60,228 nt of DNA. Origin: Castellaniella sp041675725 (GTDB lineage: Bacteria; Pseudomonadota; Gammaproteobacteria; Burkholderiales; Burkholderiaceae_B). Made by a program: the position numbers and the translations under genes. The notes under the pieces were generated by a model, which worked only from the letters and a program-made list of their open reading frames with translations, was not told the DNA's origin and did not search any database. Location of the stretch: assembly GCF_041675725.1 (NCBI RefSeq), contig NZ_JBAYTI010000009.1, positions 1 to 60,228 of the forward strand, read 5' to 3'. This document shows, piece after piece, positions 33,655-43,734 of the stretch (the first letter of the stretch is position 1; each line of letters opens with the position of its first letter).

Positions 33655-33679
33655 TCGGGTTGTCGGCCGCTCAGGCCGC

Positions 33680-34744
33680 CTAGGCCGACACGGCCTGGAC
33701 GATGGCCTGCCCGACTTCTTTGGTGCTGGCCTCGCCCCCCATGTCGCGGGTGCGGGGTCCGTGGGCCAGAACGGCTTCTATGGCCTGGACCACGGCTGTC
33801 GCGGCTTGCGGATGCCCGAGATGGTCGAGCATGAGGGCCGCCGACCAGATCTGGCCCACGGGGTTGGCGATGCCCCGGCCGGCGATGTCCGGGGCTGAGC
33901 CATGCACAGGCTCGAACAGCGAGGGATGACGCCGTTCGGGGTCCAGATTGGCGGATGGGGCGATGCCGATGGTGCCGGTACAGGCCGGGCCCAGGTCGGA
34001 CAGGATATCGCCGAACAGGTTGGACGCGACCACGACGTCGAAGCGATCCGGATGGCGCACCATGTGAGCGCACAGAATGTCGATGTGGAATTTGTCCCAG
34101 GTGACATCGGGGAACTCGGCCGCGATGGCTTCGACGCGCTCATCCCAGAATGGCATGGTGATGGAAATGCCGTTGGACTTGGTGGCCGCAGTCAGGTGCT
34201 TGCGGGGCCGTTGTGATGCCAGCTGGAAGGCGTAGCGCAGCACCCGGTCGGTGCCGGTGCGCGTGAACACGGATTCCTGGATGGCCATCTCGCGCTCGGT
34301 CCCGACAAACAGGCGCCCACCGGCATTGGAGTATTCGCCCTCGGTGTTTTCGCGCACCACCAGGAAGTCGATGTCGCCCGGCGCCCGGTGGGCCAGGGGG
34401 CATGGCACCCCCGGCATGAGGCGGGCCGGGCGCAAATTGATGTATTGGTCGAATTCACGGCGGATGGTCAGGATGGACTGCCAGACCGCGACATGATCAG
34501 GCACCCGGGCGGGGTCGCCCACGGCGCCGAAGAAGATGGCGTCGTGCCGGCCGACCTGGTGTTTCCAATCGGGCGGCATCATGCTGCCGTGGCGTACGTA
34601 GTGATCGCAGCCCCAGTCGAAGACGTCGAAGTGCAGGTCGAAGCCAAAGCGGGTGGCGGCGGCTTCCAGCACCCGCAAGCCTTCGGGCATGACTTCGGTT
34701 CCGATTCCGTCGCCCGGAATCACGGCTATGTTATGTGTCATCAT
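33680..34744 (-). CDS. Tartrate dehydrogenase/D-malate-type dehydrogenase
   Basis: NAD-dependent beta-decarboxylating dehydrogenase of the isocitrate/isopropylmalate family, 354 residues. Family motifs: IAVIPGDGIGTEVMPEGLRV (N-terminus), the substrate arginines in LTIRREFDQYINLRPARL (about 92-108), DFLVVRENTEGEYS (about 125), the Lys in ATKSNG (about 188) and NLFGDILSDLGP (metal aspartates, about 242). The N-terminal and ENTEGEYSN patterns fit the TtuC/DmlA group rather than LeuB; leuCDB are not nearby. Two adjacent ATGs (34744, 34741). Convergent with the MFS gene and divergent from topB; likely monocistronic. Confidence 0.87.
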   Translation of the reverse strand: MMTHNIAVIPGDGIGTEVMPEGLRVLEAAATRFGFDLHFDVFDWGCDHYVRHGSMMPPDWKHQVGRHDAIFFGAVGDPARVPDHVAVWQSILTIRREFDQYINLRPARLMPGVPCPLAHRAPGDIDFLVVRENTEGEYSNAGGRLFVGTEREMAIQESVFTRTGTDRVLRYAFQLASQRPRKHLTAATKSNGISITMPFWDERVEAIAAEFPDVTWDKFHIDILCAHMVRHPDRFDVVVASNLFGDILSDLGPACTGTIGIAPSANLDPERRHPSLFEPVHGSAPDIAGRGIANPVGQIWSAALMLDHLGHPQAATAVVQAIEAVLAHGPRTRDMGGEASTKEVGQAIVQAVSA

Positions 34745-34749
34745 AAAGG

Positions 34750-34766
34750 GCCTGATTTAAACAGGC
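34750..34766. promoter_or_regulatory. Small inverted repeat at the dehydrogenase start
   Basis: GCCTG-ATTTAAA-CAGGC is a symmetric repeat with an AT-rich centre, 6-22 nt upstream of the dehydrogenase start codon. It would suit a repressor operator or a 5' hairpin. No dedicated regulator gene is adjacent. Confidence 0.3.
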
Positions 34767-34819
34767 TCCAACTCTAGCAGTTTTTTTGTGCTTTGCGCAG
34801 GGCGTGCAGGCGCCTGAAC

Positions 34820-34848
34820 TTGCATGTGGCCCGGCTGGCTCGTATGAT
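34820..34848 (+). promoter_or_regulatory. Predicted sigma-70 promoter of topB
   Basis: TTGCAT and TATGAT are separated by exactly 17 nt, 42 nt before the topB start codon. It is one of the closest consensus matches in the window. Confidence 0.65.
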
Positions 34849-34889
34849 CCGTGCCAATGTGGCCGTCCTTGTGCCGCCTGTGGAACTTC

Positions 34890-37505
34890 ATGACCAAAAC
34901 ACTCATCATTGCAGAAAAACCTTCGGTTGCCCTGGATATTTCCCGGGCCCTGGGCGGCTTTACGCGTACGGGCGACTATTTCGAAAGCGAGCACTACGTG
35001 CTCTCTTCCAGTGTCGGGCATCTGCTTGGCCTGGTGGCCCCGAATGATCCGGTGCGCGGCAAATGGAGCTTTGCCCATCTGCCGGTGATTCCCGAACAGT
35101 TCGAACTGGGGCCCGTCGACAAGCGCTCTACCGAACGGCTCAAGCTGCTGGTCAAGCTGCTCAAGCGCAAGGACGTCACGGCGGTCATCAATGCCTGTGA
35201 CGCGGGGCGCGAGGGCGAGCTGATTTTCCGCTACATCATGCAGTATTCCGGGGTCAAGAAACCGGTATGGCGGTTGTGGCTGCGCTCCATGACCCAGGCC
35301 GCGATCCGCGAAGCCTTCGAGAACCTGCGCGACGACGACACCATGAAACCCCTCGAAGCAGCCGCGCGCTCGCGCGCCGAGGCGGACTGGCTGGTGGGCA
35401 TCAACGGTACCCGGGCCATGACGGCCTTCAATAGCAAGGATGGCGGGTTTTTCAAGACGCCGGTGGGGCGCGTGCAGACGCCCACGCTGGCCATCGTAAA
35501 CGAGCGCGAAGAACAAATCCGCCGTTTCGTCCCGCGCGACTACTGGGAAGTCCACGCCACATTCGTTGCAGCGGCCGGCCTCTATGAAGGGCGCTGGTTC
35601 GATCCGGCCTTCAAGAAAAACGAGCACGACCCCGACGCCCGCGATTCGCGGCTCTGGTCCGCATCCGCCGCGCAGAGCGTGGTGGCGGCCTGCCGCGACC
35701 AGCCCGGCACCGTGCAAGAAGAGTCCAAGCCGAGCACCCAGCTGTCGCCCGCCCTGTTCGATCTCACGACCTTGCAGCGCGAGGCCAACGCCCGTTTCGG
35801 CTTCTCCGCCAAGACCACGCTGTCCCTGGCCCAGACCCTGTATGAACGCCATAAGGCGCTTACCTACCCGCGTACGGATTCACGCTACCTGCCACAAGAC
35901 TACCTGGCGACCGTGCGCCAGACCATGGCGGGCCTGGCCGGCAGCGAAGCCGCTCCAGCGCGCTCGGTGCAGCCTTTTGCAGCCCAGGTGGTGGCGCAGC
36001 AGTGGGTCAAGCCAAACCGGCGCATTTTCGATGATGCCAAGGTATCCGATCACTTCGCGATCATCCCCACGCTGCAGATCCCGCGCGAGCTGTCCGACGC
36101 CGAATTCAAGATCTACGAGCTGATCACGCGCCGTTTTCTGGCCGTGTTCTTTCCGGCGGCCGAGTTCCGTGTCACCACGCGTGTCACGCAGGTATCGGGC
36201 CATCACTTCAAGACCGAAGGCAAGGTGCTGGTGGCCCCGGGCTGGCTGGCCATATACGGGCGCGAAGCGCAGGGCGAAGAGGGTGCGCTGGTGGCTGTGG
36301 CCGAGGGCGAGCGGGTGCGCACCGAAGCGGTCGAGGCGCGCGGCCTGGCCACGCGCCCACCGGCCCGCTATACCGAAGCAACGCTGTTGTCGGCCATGGA
36401 GAGCGCAGGCAAACGGGTCGACGACGAGGCCCTGCGCGAAGCCATGTCCGAGCGCGGTCTGGGCACGCCGGCGACCCGCGCTGCCATCATCGAGGGCCTG
36501 CTCAACGAGGCCTATCTGCGCCGCGAAGGGCGTGAGCTCGTGCCCAGCGCCAAGGCGCGCCAGCTCATGACGCTGCTGGCGGGCCTGGGCGTCAGCGAGC
36601 TGACGTCGCCCGAGCTCACGGGCGAGTGGGAACACCAGCTCAAGCTGATCGAGCAGCGCAAGCTGGACCGCGACAGCTTCATGCGCGAGATCGCACAAAT
36701 GACGCAGGTCATCGTCAAGCGCGCCAAAGAGTACGAGCGCGACACGGTGCCCGGGGATTACGTGACGCTGCAGACACCGTGCCCCCGGTGTGGCGGGGTG
36801 GTGCGCGAGAACTATCGGCGCTACGCCTGCACGGCCTGTGATTTTTCCATCGGCAAGCATCCTGGGGGGCGCACCTTCGAGGTGGCCGAGGTCGAGGAAC
36901 TGCTGCAAAATCGCGTGCTGGGCCCGCTGACCGGTTTCATCAGCAAAATGGGCCGGCCTTTTGCCGCCGTCCTGCGCATCACGGACGAATACAAGCTCGA
37001 ATTCGATTTCGGCCAGAAAGATGACGATGACGCCGAGCCGGTGGATTTCTCCGGCCAGACGGCCCTGGGGCCATGTCCGCGTTGCCAGGCGAGGGTTTTC
37101 GAGCACGGCATGAACTACGTCTGCGAGCGCTCGGTCGGCCCGGACAAGACCTGTGACTTCCGCAGCGGCAAGGTGATCCTGCAGCAGGAGATCAGCGCCG
37201 ATCAAATGCGCAAGCTTCTGGCCGAAGGCCGGACAGACCTGCTCGACGGCTTCGTCTCCAGCCGCACGCACCGCAAATTCAAGGCCTATCTGGTGCGCCA
37301 GCCCGACGGCAAGATCGGTTTCGAGTTCGAGGCGCGCAAGACGGCCCCCAAAAAAGCGGCTTCATCCACCCGCAAGGCAGCGGCCTCGGCCAAGATGGCG
37401 GCCTCGACCAAGGCCGAGCCCGCCAAGGCCGAACCCGCGGCCCAGGGCGCTGGCAGCAAGGCCGCCAAGGCCCCGGCCTCTACCCGGAAGGCGCGCAAGG
37501 CTTGA
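34890..37505 (+). CDS. topB: DNA topoisomerase III
   Basis: Type IA topoisomerase that decatenates DNA through single-strand passage. 871 residues: Toprim domain (TLIIAEKPSVALDISRAL, N-terminus; DAGREGELIFRY about 106), active-site Tyr in LTYPRTDSRYLP (about 330), then C-terminal zinc-ribbon-like modules (CPRCGG with CTACDF about 632-655; CPRCQARVF about 735). The last 50 or so residues are a Lys/Ala/Pro-rich, histone-H1-like tail (KKAASSTRKAAASAK onward) that probably adds DNA binding. The tail's end overlaps the convergent gluQ gene by 26 nt. ATG 34890 starts at the family N-terminus MTKTLIIAEKPS. Confidence 0.96.
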   Translation: MTKTLIIAEKPSVALDISRALGGFTRTGDYFESEHYVLSSSVGHLLGLVAPNDPVRGKWSFAHLPVIPEQFELGPVDKRSTERLKLLVKLLKRKDVTAVINACDAGREGELIFRYIMQYSGVKKPVWRLWLRSMTQAAIREAFENLRDDDTMKPLEAAARSRAEADWLVGINGTRAMTAFNSKDGGFFKTPVGRVQTPTLAIVNEREEQIRRFVPRDYWEVHATFVAAAGLYEGRWFDPAFKKNEHDPDARDSRLWSASAAQSVVAACRDQPGTVQEESKPSTQLSPALFDLTTLQREANARFGFSAKTTLSLAQTLYERHKALTYPRTDSRYLPQDYLATVRQTMAGLAGSEAAPARSVQPFAAQVVAQQWVKPNRRIFDDAKVSDHFAIIPTLQIPRELSDAEFKIYELITRRFLAVFFPAAEFRVTTRVTQVSGHHFKTEGKVLVAPGWLAIYGREAQGEEGALVAVAEGERVRTEAVEARGLATRPPARYTEATLLSAMESAGKRVDDEALREAMSERGLGTPATRAAIIEGLLNEAYLRREGRELVPSAKARQLMTLLAGLGVSELTSPELTGEWEHQLKLIEQRKLDRDSFMREIAQMTQVIVKRAKEYERDTVPGDYVTLQTPCPRCGGVVRENYRRYACTACDFSIGKHPGGRTFEVAEVEELLQNRVLGPLTGFISKMGRPFAAVLRITDEYKLEFDFGQKDDDDAEPVDFSGQTALGPCPRCQARVFEHGMNYVCERSVGPDKTCDFRSGKVILQQEISADQMRKLLAEGRTDLLDGFVSSRTHRKFKAYLVRQPDGKIGFEFEARKTAPKKAASSTRKAAASAKMAASTKAEPAKAEPAAQGAGSKAAKAPASTRKARKA

Positions 37506-38364
37506 AGCGCGCCGCCCAGGCGGTGGTGGCCTGGCCCAGGAAGCAGTCTACCGAGCATGCCGTCAGCGGTGCAAAGCCCAAGCCCTGCCAGGCCTGTCGA
37601 AGGCAGGCCAGGGGCTGGCCGACCTGAAGTGCCGGGGCGTGGTTCTGTTTCGACAGCTTCTGGCCGTGTGTATCGCACAGCACCGGTACGTGAAGGGTGC
37701 GCGGCAGCGGCAGGCCCAGCGCCTGGGCCAGCTGTTGCTGGCGGGCCGTGGAGGCGAGCAGATCGCTGCCGCGCACCACGTCGGTCACGCCCTGTGCGCC
37801 ATCATCGACCACGACGACCAGTTGGTAGGCCCATAAGCCGTCCGAGCGGCGGATGATGAAATCCCCGGTTTCCGCGGCCACGTCTTGCTGCCAGGTGCCG
37901 TACCAGCGATCTTCCAGAGACTGGCGCCCAGCCAGGACCTGAAAGCGCCAGCTGCAGTGCGCCGGTGGTCTGGCCGGTGGCGTGGCGATCGATGCGGGGT
38001 GGCCGGGTGGCGCTGGGCGGCAGGTGCCCGGATAGGGCCCGGGCGGCAGATCCCGGCGATGACAGTGGCAGGGATAGACCCGATGCGCGTGGCGCAGGCG
38101 CTCGAAGGCCCGTGCGTAAAGTGCGTGGCGCCGGGTCTGCCAGACCGGCTCTCCGTCCCAGTGCAGGCCCAGGGCCCGCAGCTGCTCCATGATCACGCGG
38201 TCGGCGCCGGCGATCGTGCGTGGCGTGTCGATGTCTTCGATGCGCAGCAACCATCGTCCGCGGTGGGCGCGCGCGTCCAGGTAGCTGGCCAGGGCCGCCC
38301 GCAGAGAGCCTGCGTGCAGGGGGCCGCTGGGGCTGGGGGCGAATCGACCTATGTAACGGGACAT
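37480..38364 (-). CDS. gluQ: Glutamyl-Q tRNA(Asp) synthetase
   Basis: Truncated GluRS paralogue that attaches glutamate to queuosine at position 34 of tRNA-Asp. The 294 residues cover only the catalytic domain, as usual for GluQ. HIGH-like PSPSGPLHAGSL (about 10-21), RIEDIDTPR (about 41), the zinc cysteines in YPCHCHRRDL and GTCRP (about 97-115), and the KLSKQN signature (about 240) are visible. The insertion around residues 108-135 is proline-rich. It follows smg by 41 nt on the same strand and overlaps topB by 26 nt. Confidence 0.94.
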   Translation of the reverse strand: MSRYIGRFAPSPSGPLHAGSLRAALASYLDARAHRGRWLLRIEDIDTPRTIAGADRVIMEQLRALGLHWDGEPVWQTRRHALYARAFERLRHAHRVYPCHCHRRDLPPGPYPGTCRPAPPGHPASIATPPARPPAHCSWRFQVLAGRQSLEDRWYGTWQQDVAAETGDFIIRRSDGLWAYQLVVVVDDGAQGVTDVVRGSDLLASTARQQQLAQALGLPLPRTLHVPVLCDTHGQKLSKQNHAPALQVGQPLACLRQAWQGLGFAPLTACSVDCFLGQATTAWAARFKPCAPSG

Positions 38365-38405
38365 GCCAGTGCCTGCCGGCGCGCATGGGCGACGGGCCCG
38401 GGGAA

Positions 38406-38873
38406 TCAGTGCAGCGGAGGATCCTCTTCGTGGGCCAGCAGTTCTTCGAAGATGAGATGTTCGACTTCAGCCTGCTGGCTCCAGAGGACCATCAGGGTGA
38501 GGATTTTGATTTCGGATAGTGACAGCGGGCCATGGTCGGCCGAGCAGGCGCATTCGATGAGGATTTCGCGCAGCGAGGGCGGCAAGGCGCCCGAGTGCTC
38601 GAGGAACGTGATGAAGCCGATGGCCTCGGCGCCCAGGTCACGGTGCTCTTCGTGCGTGTAAATGCGCATCGCGTGCGCCGACGGGCGACCGTCGAGCGAC
38701 GACAACTGGCAGTGCTCGGTGGTGATGGCCAGGCCTTGCAGCCAGCGCAGGGCATCGTCGATGTCTTCGTGCTCGAAGCCTTCGGCGGCCAGTTTGCTGG
38801 CCAGGACCTCGGCGCGCGGGCAGGCCTGGGGTGCCTGATAGTTTTCAAACAAATAGACCAGAATGTCGTACAT
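38406..38873 (-). CDS. smg: Smg family protein (DUF494)
   Basis: Conserved cytosolic protein of 155 residues, matching the Smg family in length and sequence (MYDILVYLFENY start; DDALRWLQGL about 40; ITFLEHSGALPPSLREI about 85-103; EIKILTLMVLWSQ about 115). Biochemical role unknown. Smg usually lies behind dprA/smf. Here dprA is absent and smg instead follows liuD by 22 nt on the same strand, so it may be read from the leucine-degradation operon. Confidence 0.92.
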   Translation of the reverse strand: MYDILVYLFENYQAPQACPRAEVLASKLAAEGFEHEDIDDALRWLQGLAITTEHCQLSSLDGRPSAHAMRIYTHEEHRDLGAEAIGFITFLEHSGALPPSLREILIECACSADHGPLSLSEIKILTLMVLWSQQAEVEHLIFEELLAHEEDPPLH

Positions 38874-38895
38874 GGCGGCGGCACACTTGAAACCG

Positions 38896-40923
38896 CTACA
38901 GTGTACCGGATTCCGTTTTTTGCAGTTCGATCAGCGTGTCGCCTTCCTGGACCTGTTCGCCCACTGCAAACAGGACCTCGCCGACGATGCCATCGTGGGG
39001 CGCTTCGATGGTGTGCTCCATTTTCATCGCCTCCATGACCATCAGGGCCGCGCCCCGCGTCACCGCGTCGCCGGTGGCCACCGAAACCGACAGGATCTTG
39101 CCGGGCATGGGGGCCGTGAGCCCGCCCGTGGCCTGATCGGCCGTTCCCGTGGCCCGGACAATGGCATCTACCCAGTTCAGGGTGTGGCGCCCGCCTGCGC
39201 AGAATACGTCCAGGCGTTCGCCTTGCAACCAGACCTCGCCCGGGCTGTCGCAGCCGCCCAGGCGCACGCGCAGACGGGCCGGGGTGGCGGGGTCGACCTG
39301 CCATTCGAACGGCTGTTCGGGGCCGCCATCGGCCTGCCAGGTCCAGCGCGGGCCCTGGTGCCGGACGTGGACGGCGTACTCGCCTACGGCATCCGCAAAC
39401 GTGAGGGTTTGGTCGTGCAAACCCAGAACGCGCCAACCATCGGTCAGGGTCCAGGGGTTGCCCGCCTGTTGGGCGTCCGGCCCGGTAGACTGGCCGGTAT
39501 GCTGCAGCACACAGGCCGTTGCCAGGGCCAGGGCGAGCTCGGGCGCGGCCTGGGCCGGCGGAAAGAGGCGTTCGTGCTCGCGCCCGATGAGGCCGGTGTC
39601 CAGGTCCGCGCCGGCAAAGGCGGGGTTGCCGATCAGACGGCCCAGAAAGGCGATGTTCGTCTGGACCCCGGTGCAGCGAATGGCCTGCAACGCCCGTTGC
39701 AGGCGCTCGCAGGCTTGCTGGCGATCGGCACCATGGACGATCAGCTTGGCCACCATGGGATCATAGTGGGGGGTGATCACGTCGCCCTCGCGCACCCCAC
39801 CATCCACCCGCAGCGCACCCATGCGAAACGCCGTGTGCTCTGGCCAGCGCAATACGTCGAGGCGGCCTGTGCTGGGCAGGAAGTCATTGTCGGGGTTTTC
39901 GGCGTAAATCCGGGCTTCGATGGCGTGGCCGTGAATCTTCAGGCGCTCTTGTGGCAGCGGCAGCGGCTGGCCCGCCGCGACGCGCAGCTGCCATTCGACC
40001 AGGTCCTGCCCCGTGATGGCCTCGGTGACGGGATGCTCTACCTGCAGGCGCGTGTTCATTTCCATGAAGTAAAAGCGCCCGTCGGGCTCGACGATGAATT
40101 CGACCGTGCCGGCGCCGACATAGCCGACGGCGCGGGCCGCCGCGATGGCGGCCGCGCCCATGGCTTCGCGCCGTTCGGGCGTCATGCCGGGTGCAGGCGC
40201 TTCTTCGATGACTTTTTGATAGCGCCGCTGGACGGAGCAATCGCGCTCGAACAGGTGCACGCAATGGCCGTGTGTGTCGGCAAAGATCTGGATCTCGACG
40301 TGCCGCGGCTTGAGCAGGTAGCGCTCGACGAGGACCTGGGCATCGCCAAAACTGCTGGCGGCCTCGCGCTGGCAGGACGCCAGCGCCGCTGCGAACCCCG
40401 CATCGTCGTGCACGATGCGCATGCCCTTGCCACCGCCCCCCGCGCTGGCCTTGATGAGCACCGGATAGCCGATCTCGCGCGCGCGTTCCTGCAGGAAGGC
40501 GGCCTCTTGGCGCTCGCCATGATAGCCCGGCACCAGCGGCACGGACGCTTGCGCCATGAGGGCCTTGGCGGCCGACTTGCTGCCCATGGCGGCAATGGCG
40601 TCCGCCGGCGGGCCCACGAAGACCCGCCCTGCCTCGGCACAAGCCCGGGCGAAGCCGGCGTTCTCGGACAGAAACCCATAGCCGGGGTGGATTGCCTCGG
40701 CCCCCGTACGACGCGCGGCCTCGAGAATGGCGTCGGTGCGCAGGTAGCTGTCGGCCGGCGCCGGGCCGCCAATATGCACGGCCTGATCGCAGGCCTGCAC
40801 GTGCCGGGCCCGCGCGTCGGCATCCGAATACACTGCGATGGTGCGCATGCCCAGGCGGCGCGCCGTGGCGGCGATGCGGCAGGCGATTTCGCCCCGATTG
40901 GCGATCAGCAGGGTCTGAAACAC
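38896..40923 (-). CDS. liuD: Methylcrotonyl-CoA carboxylase, biotin-containing alpha subunit
   Basis: ATP-dependent biotin carboxylase subunit of the leucine pathway, 675 residues. Biotin carboxylase domain (LLIANRGEIACRIAATARRL at the start, ASAGGGGKGMRIVHDD about 160, ERDCSVQRRYQKVIEE about 228, MEMNTRLQVEHPVTE about 287), then a linker and a C-terminal biotinyl domain with VMEAMKMEHTIE (Lys about 642). The start is GTG with AAGGAG 9 nt upstream. It follows liuB by 12 nt. A propionyl/acetyl-CoA carboxylase is the alternative, but liuA, liuB and liuR in the same operon settle it. Confidence 0.93.
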   Translation of the reverse strand: MFQTLLIANRGEIACRIAATARRLGMRTIAVYSDADARARHVQACDQAVHIGGPAPADSYLRTDAILEAARRTGAEAIHPGYGFLSENAGFARACAEAGRVFVGPPADAIAAMGSKSAAKALMAQASVPLVPGYHGERQEAAFLQERAREIGYPVLIKASAGGGGKGMRIVHDDAGFAAALASCQREAASSFGDAQVLVERYLLKPRHVEIQIFADTHGHCVHLFERDCSVQRRYQKVIEEAPAPGMTPERREAMGAAAIAAARAVGYVGAGTVEFIVEPDGRFYFMEMNTRLQVEHPVTEAITGQDLVEWQLRVAAGQPLPLPQERLKIHGHAIEARIYAENPDNDFLPSTGRLDVLRWPEHTAFRMGALRVDGGVREGDVITPHYDPMVAKLIVHGADRQQACERLQRALQAIRCTGVQTNIAFLGRLIGNPAFAGADLDTGLIGREHERLFPPAQAAPELALALATACVLQHTGQSTGPDAQQAGNPWTLTDGWRVLGLHDQTLTFADAVGEYAVHVRHQGPRWTWQADGGPEQPFEWQVDPATPARLRVRLGGCDSPGEVWLQGERLDVFCAGGRHTLNWVDAIVRATGTADQATGGLTAPMPGKILSVSVATGDAVTRGAALMVMEAMKMEHTIEAPHDGIVGEVLFAVGEQVQEGDTLIELQKTESGTL

Positions 40924-40935
40924 GGTAAGAACTCC

Positions 40936-42537
40936 TTACATTCTGAAAACGCCGAAGCGGGTGGGCTCGGTCGGGGCATGGCGGGCCGCGGCCAGGCCCA
41001 GGCCCAGCACCCGGCGTGTATCGGCTGGCGCAATGATGCCGTCATCCCACAGGCGCGCCGTGGAATAGTAGGGATGGCCTTCGTGCTCGTATTGGGCGCG
41101 CACGGGGTTCTTGAAGGCTTCTTCGTCTTCGGCCGACCAATGGCCGCCCTGGCGCTCGATGTTGTCGCGGCGCACCGTGGCCAGCACGCTGGCCGCCTGC
41201 TCGCCGCCCATGACGGAAATGCGTGCGTTGGGCCACAGGAACAGCAGGCGCGGATCGAAGGCCCGCCCGCACATGCCGTAGTTGCCGGCCCCGAACGAGC
41301 CGCCGATCAGTACCGTGAATTTGGGCACGGCCGCCGTGGAGACCGCCGTGACCATCTTGGCCCCGTGGCGGGCGATGCCTTCGTTTTCGTATTTGCGCCC
41401 CACCATGAAACCGCTGATGTTCTGCAGGAACACCAGCGGGATGTTGCGCTGGCAGCACAGTTCGATGAAGTGCGTCCCTTTTTGGGCGGCTTCGGAGAAC
41501 AGGATGCCGTTGTTGGCCACCAGGCCCACCGGCATGCCGTACAGGTGGGCAAAGCCGGTGACCAGGGTGGTGCCGAAGCGTGCCTTGAATTCGTCGAACT
41601 GCGAGCCGTCCACGAGGCGGGCAATGACTTCGCGCACGTCGTAGGGCTTGCGGGTGTCCTGGGGGATGATCCCGTCGAGTTCCGCCGGGTCGTACAGCGG
41701 CTCCTGCCAGGGGCCCGTGTCGGGCAGACGGGGCCGGTTCAAGCGGGCGACGGCGTCGCGCAGCAGGCGCAGGGCGTGGATGTCGTTGTCGGCCAGGTGG
41801 TCGGCCACGCCCGAGAGGCGCGTATGCACGTCGCCGCCGCCCAGGTCTTCGGCGGATACTTCTTCGCCCGTGGCCGCCTTGACCAGCGGCGGACCGCCGA
41901 GAAAAATGGTGCCCTGGTTGCGCACGATGATGGCCTCGTCGCTCATGGCGGGCACGTAGGCGCCACCCGCCGTGCAGGAGCCCATGACCGCGGCCAGTTG
42001 CGCGATCCCCAGAGAAGACATCACGGCCTGGTTGAAGAAGATTCGCCCGAAGTGATCGCGGTCTGGGAAGACCTCGTCCTGGTTGGGCAGGTTGGCGCCC
42101 CCCGAATCCACCAGATACAGGCAGGGCAGGTGGTTCTGCCGCGCGATTTCCTGGGCCCGCAGATGCTTTTTGACGGTCAGCGGGAAGTACGTGCCGCCCT
42201 TGACCGTGGCATCGTTGCAGACGATGACGCACTCGGTGCCGCTGACCCGCCCGATGCCGGTGATCAGCCCGGCGCCTGGCGAGGCGTTGTCGTAGAGGTC
42301 GTGTGCGGCCAGTGGCGAGAGCTCGAGAAACGGCGTGCCGGCATCGAGCAGGCGCTCGACCCGCTCGCGCGGCAGCAGCTTGCCGCGCGCGAGATGGCGC
42401 TCGCGCGCGGCATCGCTGCCGCCCCGGGCCGTGCGGGCCAGCTGCTCGCGCAGGTCGGCCACCAGGGCGCGCATGGCCCGGGCATTGTCCTGGAACTCGG
42501 GTGAACGGGTCTGGATGCGGGATTCGATGACCGGCAT
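40936..42537 (-). CDS. liuB: Methylcrotonyl-CoA carboxylase, carboxyltransferase beta subunit
   Basis: Transfers CO2 from biotin to 3-methylcrotonyl-CoA, giving 3-methylglutaconyl-CoA. The 533-residue protein has both crotonase-like halves: GLITGIGRVSG (about 88), MGSCTAGGAYVPAMSDE (about 185) and the C-terminal GGSFGAGNYGMCGRAF (about 440) and GGEQAASVLATV (about 470). The ending TRRVLGLGLAAA is typical of MCC beta. liuC (methylglutaconyl-CoA hydratase), normally between liuB and liuD, is missing: only 12 nt separate the two genes. Confidence 0.95.
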   Translation of the reverse strand: MPVIESRIQTRSPEFQDNARAMRALVADLREQLARTARGGSDAARERHLARGKLLPRERVERLLDAGTPFLELSPLAAHDLYDNASPGAGLITGIGRVSGTECVIVCNDATVKGGTYFPLTVKKHLRAQEIARQNHLPCLYLVDSGGANLPNQDEVFPDRDHFGRIFFNQAVMSSLGIAQLAAVMGSCTAGGAYVPAMSDEAIIVRNQGTIFLGGPPLVKAATGEEVSAEDLGGGDVHTRLSGVADHLADNDIHALRLLRDAVARLNRPRLPDTGPWQEPLYDPAELDGIIPQDTRKPYDVREVIARLVDGSQFDEFKARFGTTLVTGFAHLYGMPVGLVANNGILFSEAAQKGTHFIELCCQRNIPLVFLQNISGFMVGRKYENEGIARHGAKMVTAVSTAAVPKFTVLIGGSFGAGNYGMCGRAFDPRLLFLWPNARISVMGGEQAASVLATVRRDNIERQGGHWSAEDEEAFKNPVRAQYEHEGHPYYSTARLWDDGIIAPADTRRVLGLGLAAARHAPTEPTRFGVFRM

Positions 42538-42552
42538 GGCGTTTCCTGTGGG

Positions 42553-43730
<1,178 letters not shown>

Positions 43731-43734
<4 letters not shown>

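Noticed and set aside
38863..42504. Open frame of more than 1200 codons on the plus strand, opposite liuD and liuB
   Set aside because: It is antisense to two clearly conserved enzymes, has no recognisable motif and is rich in His/Arg/Gly, the usual artefact of GC-rich codon bias.
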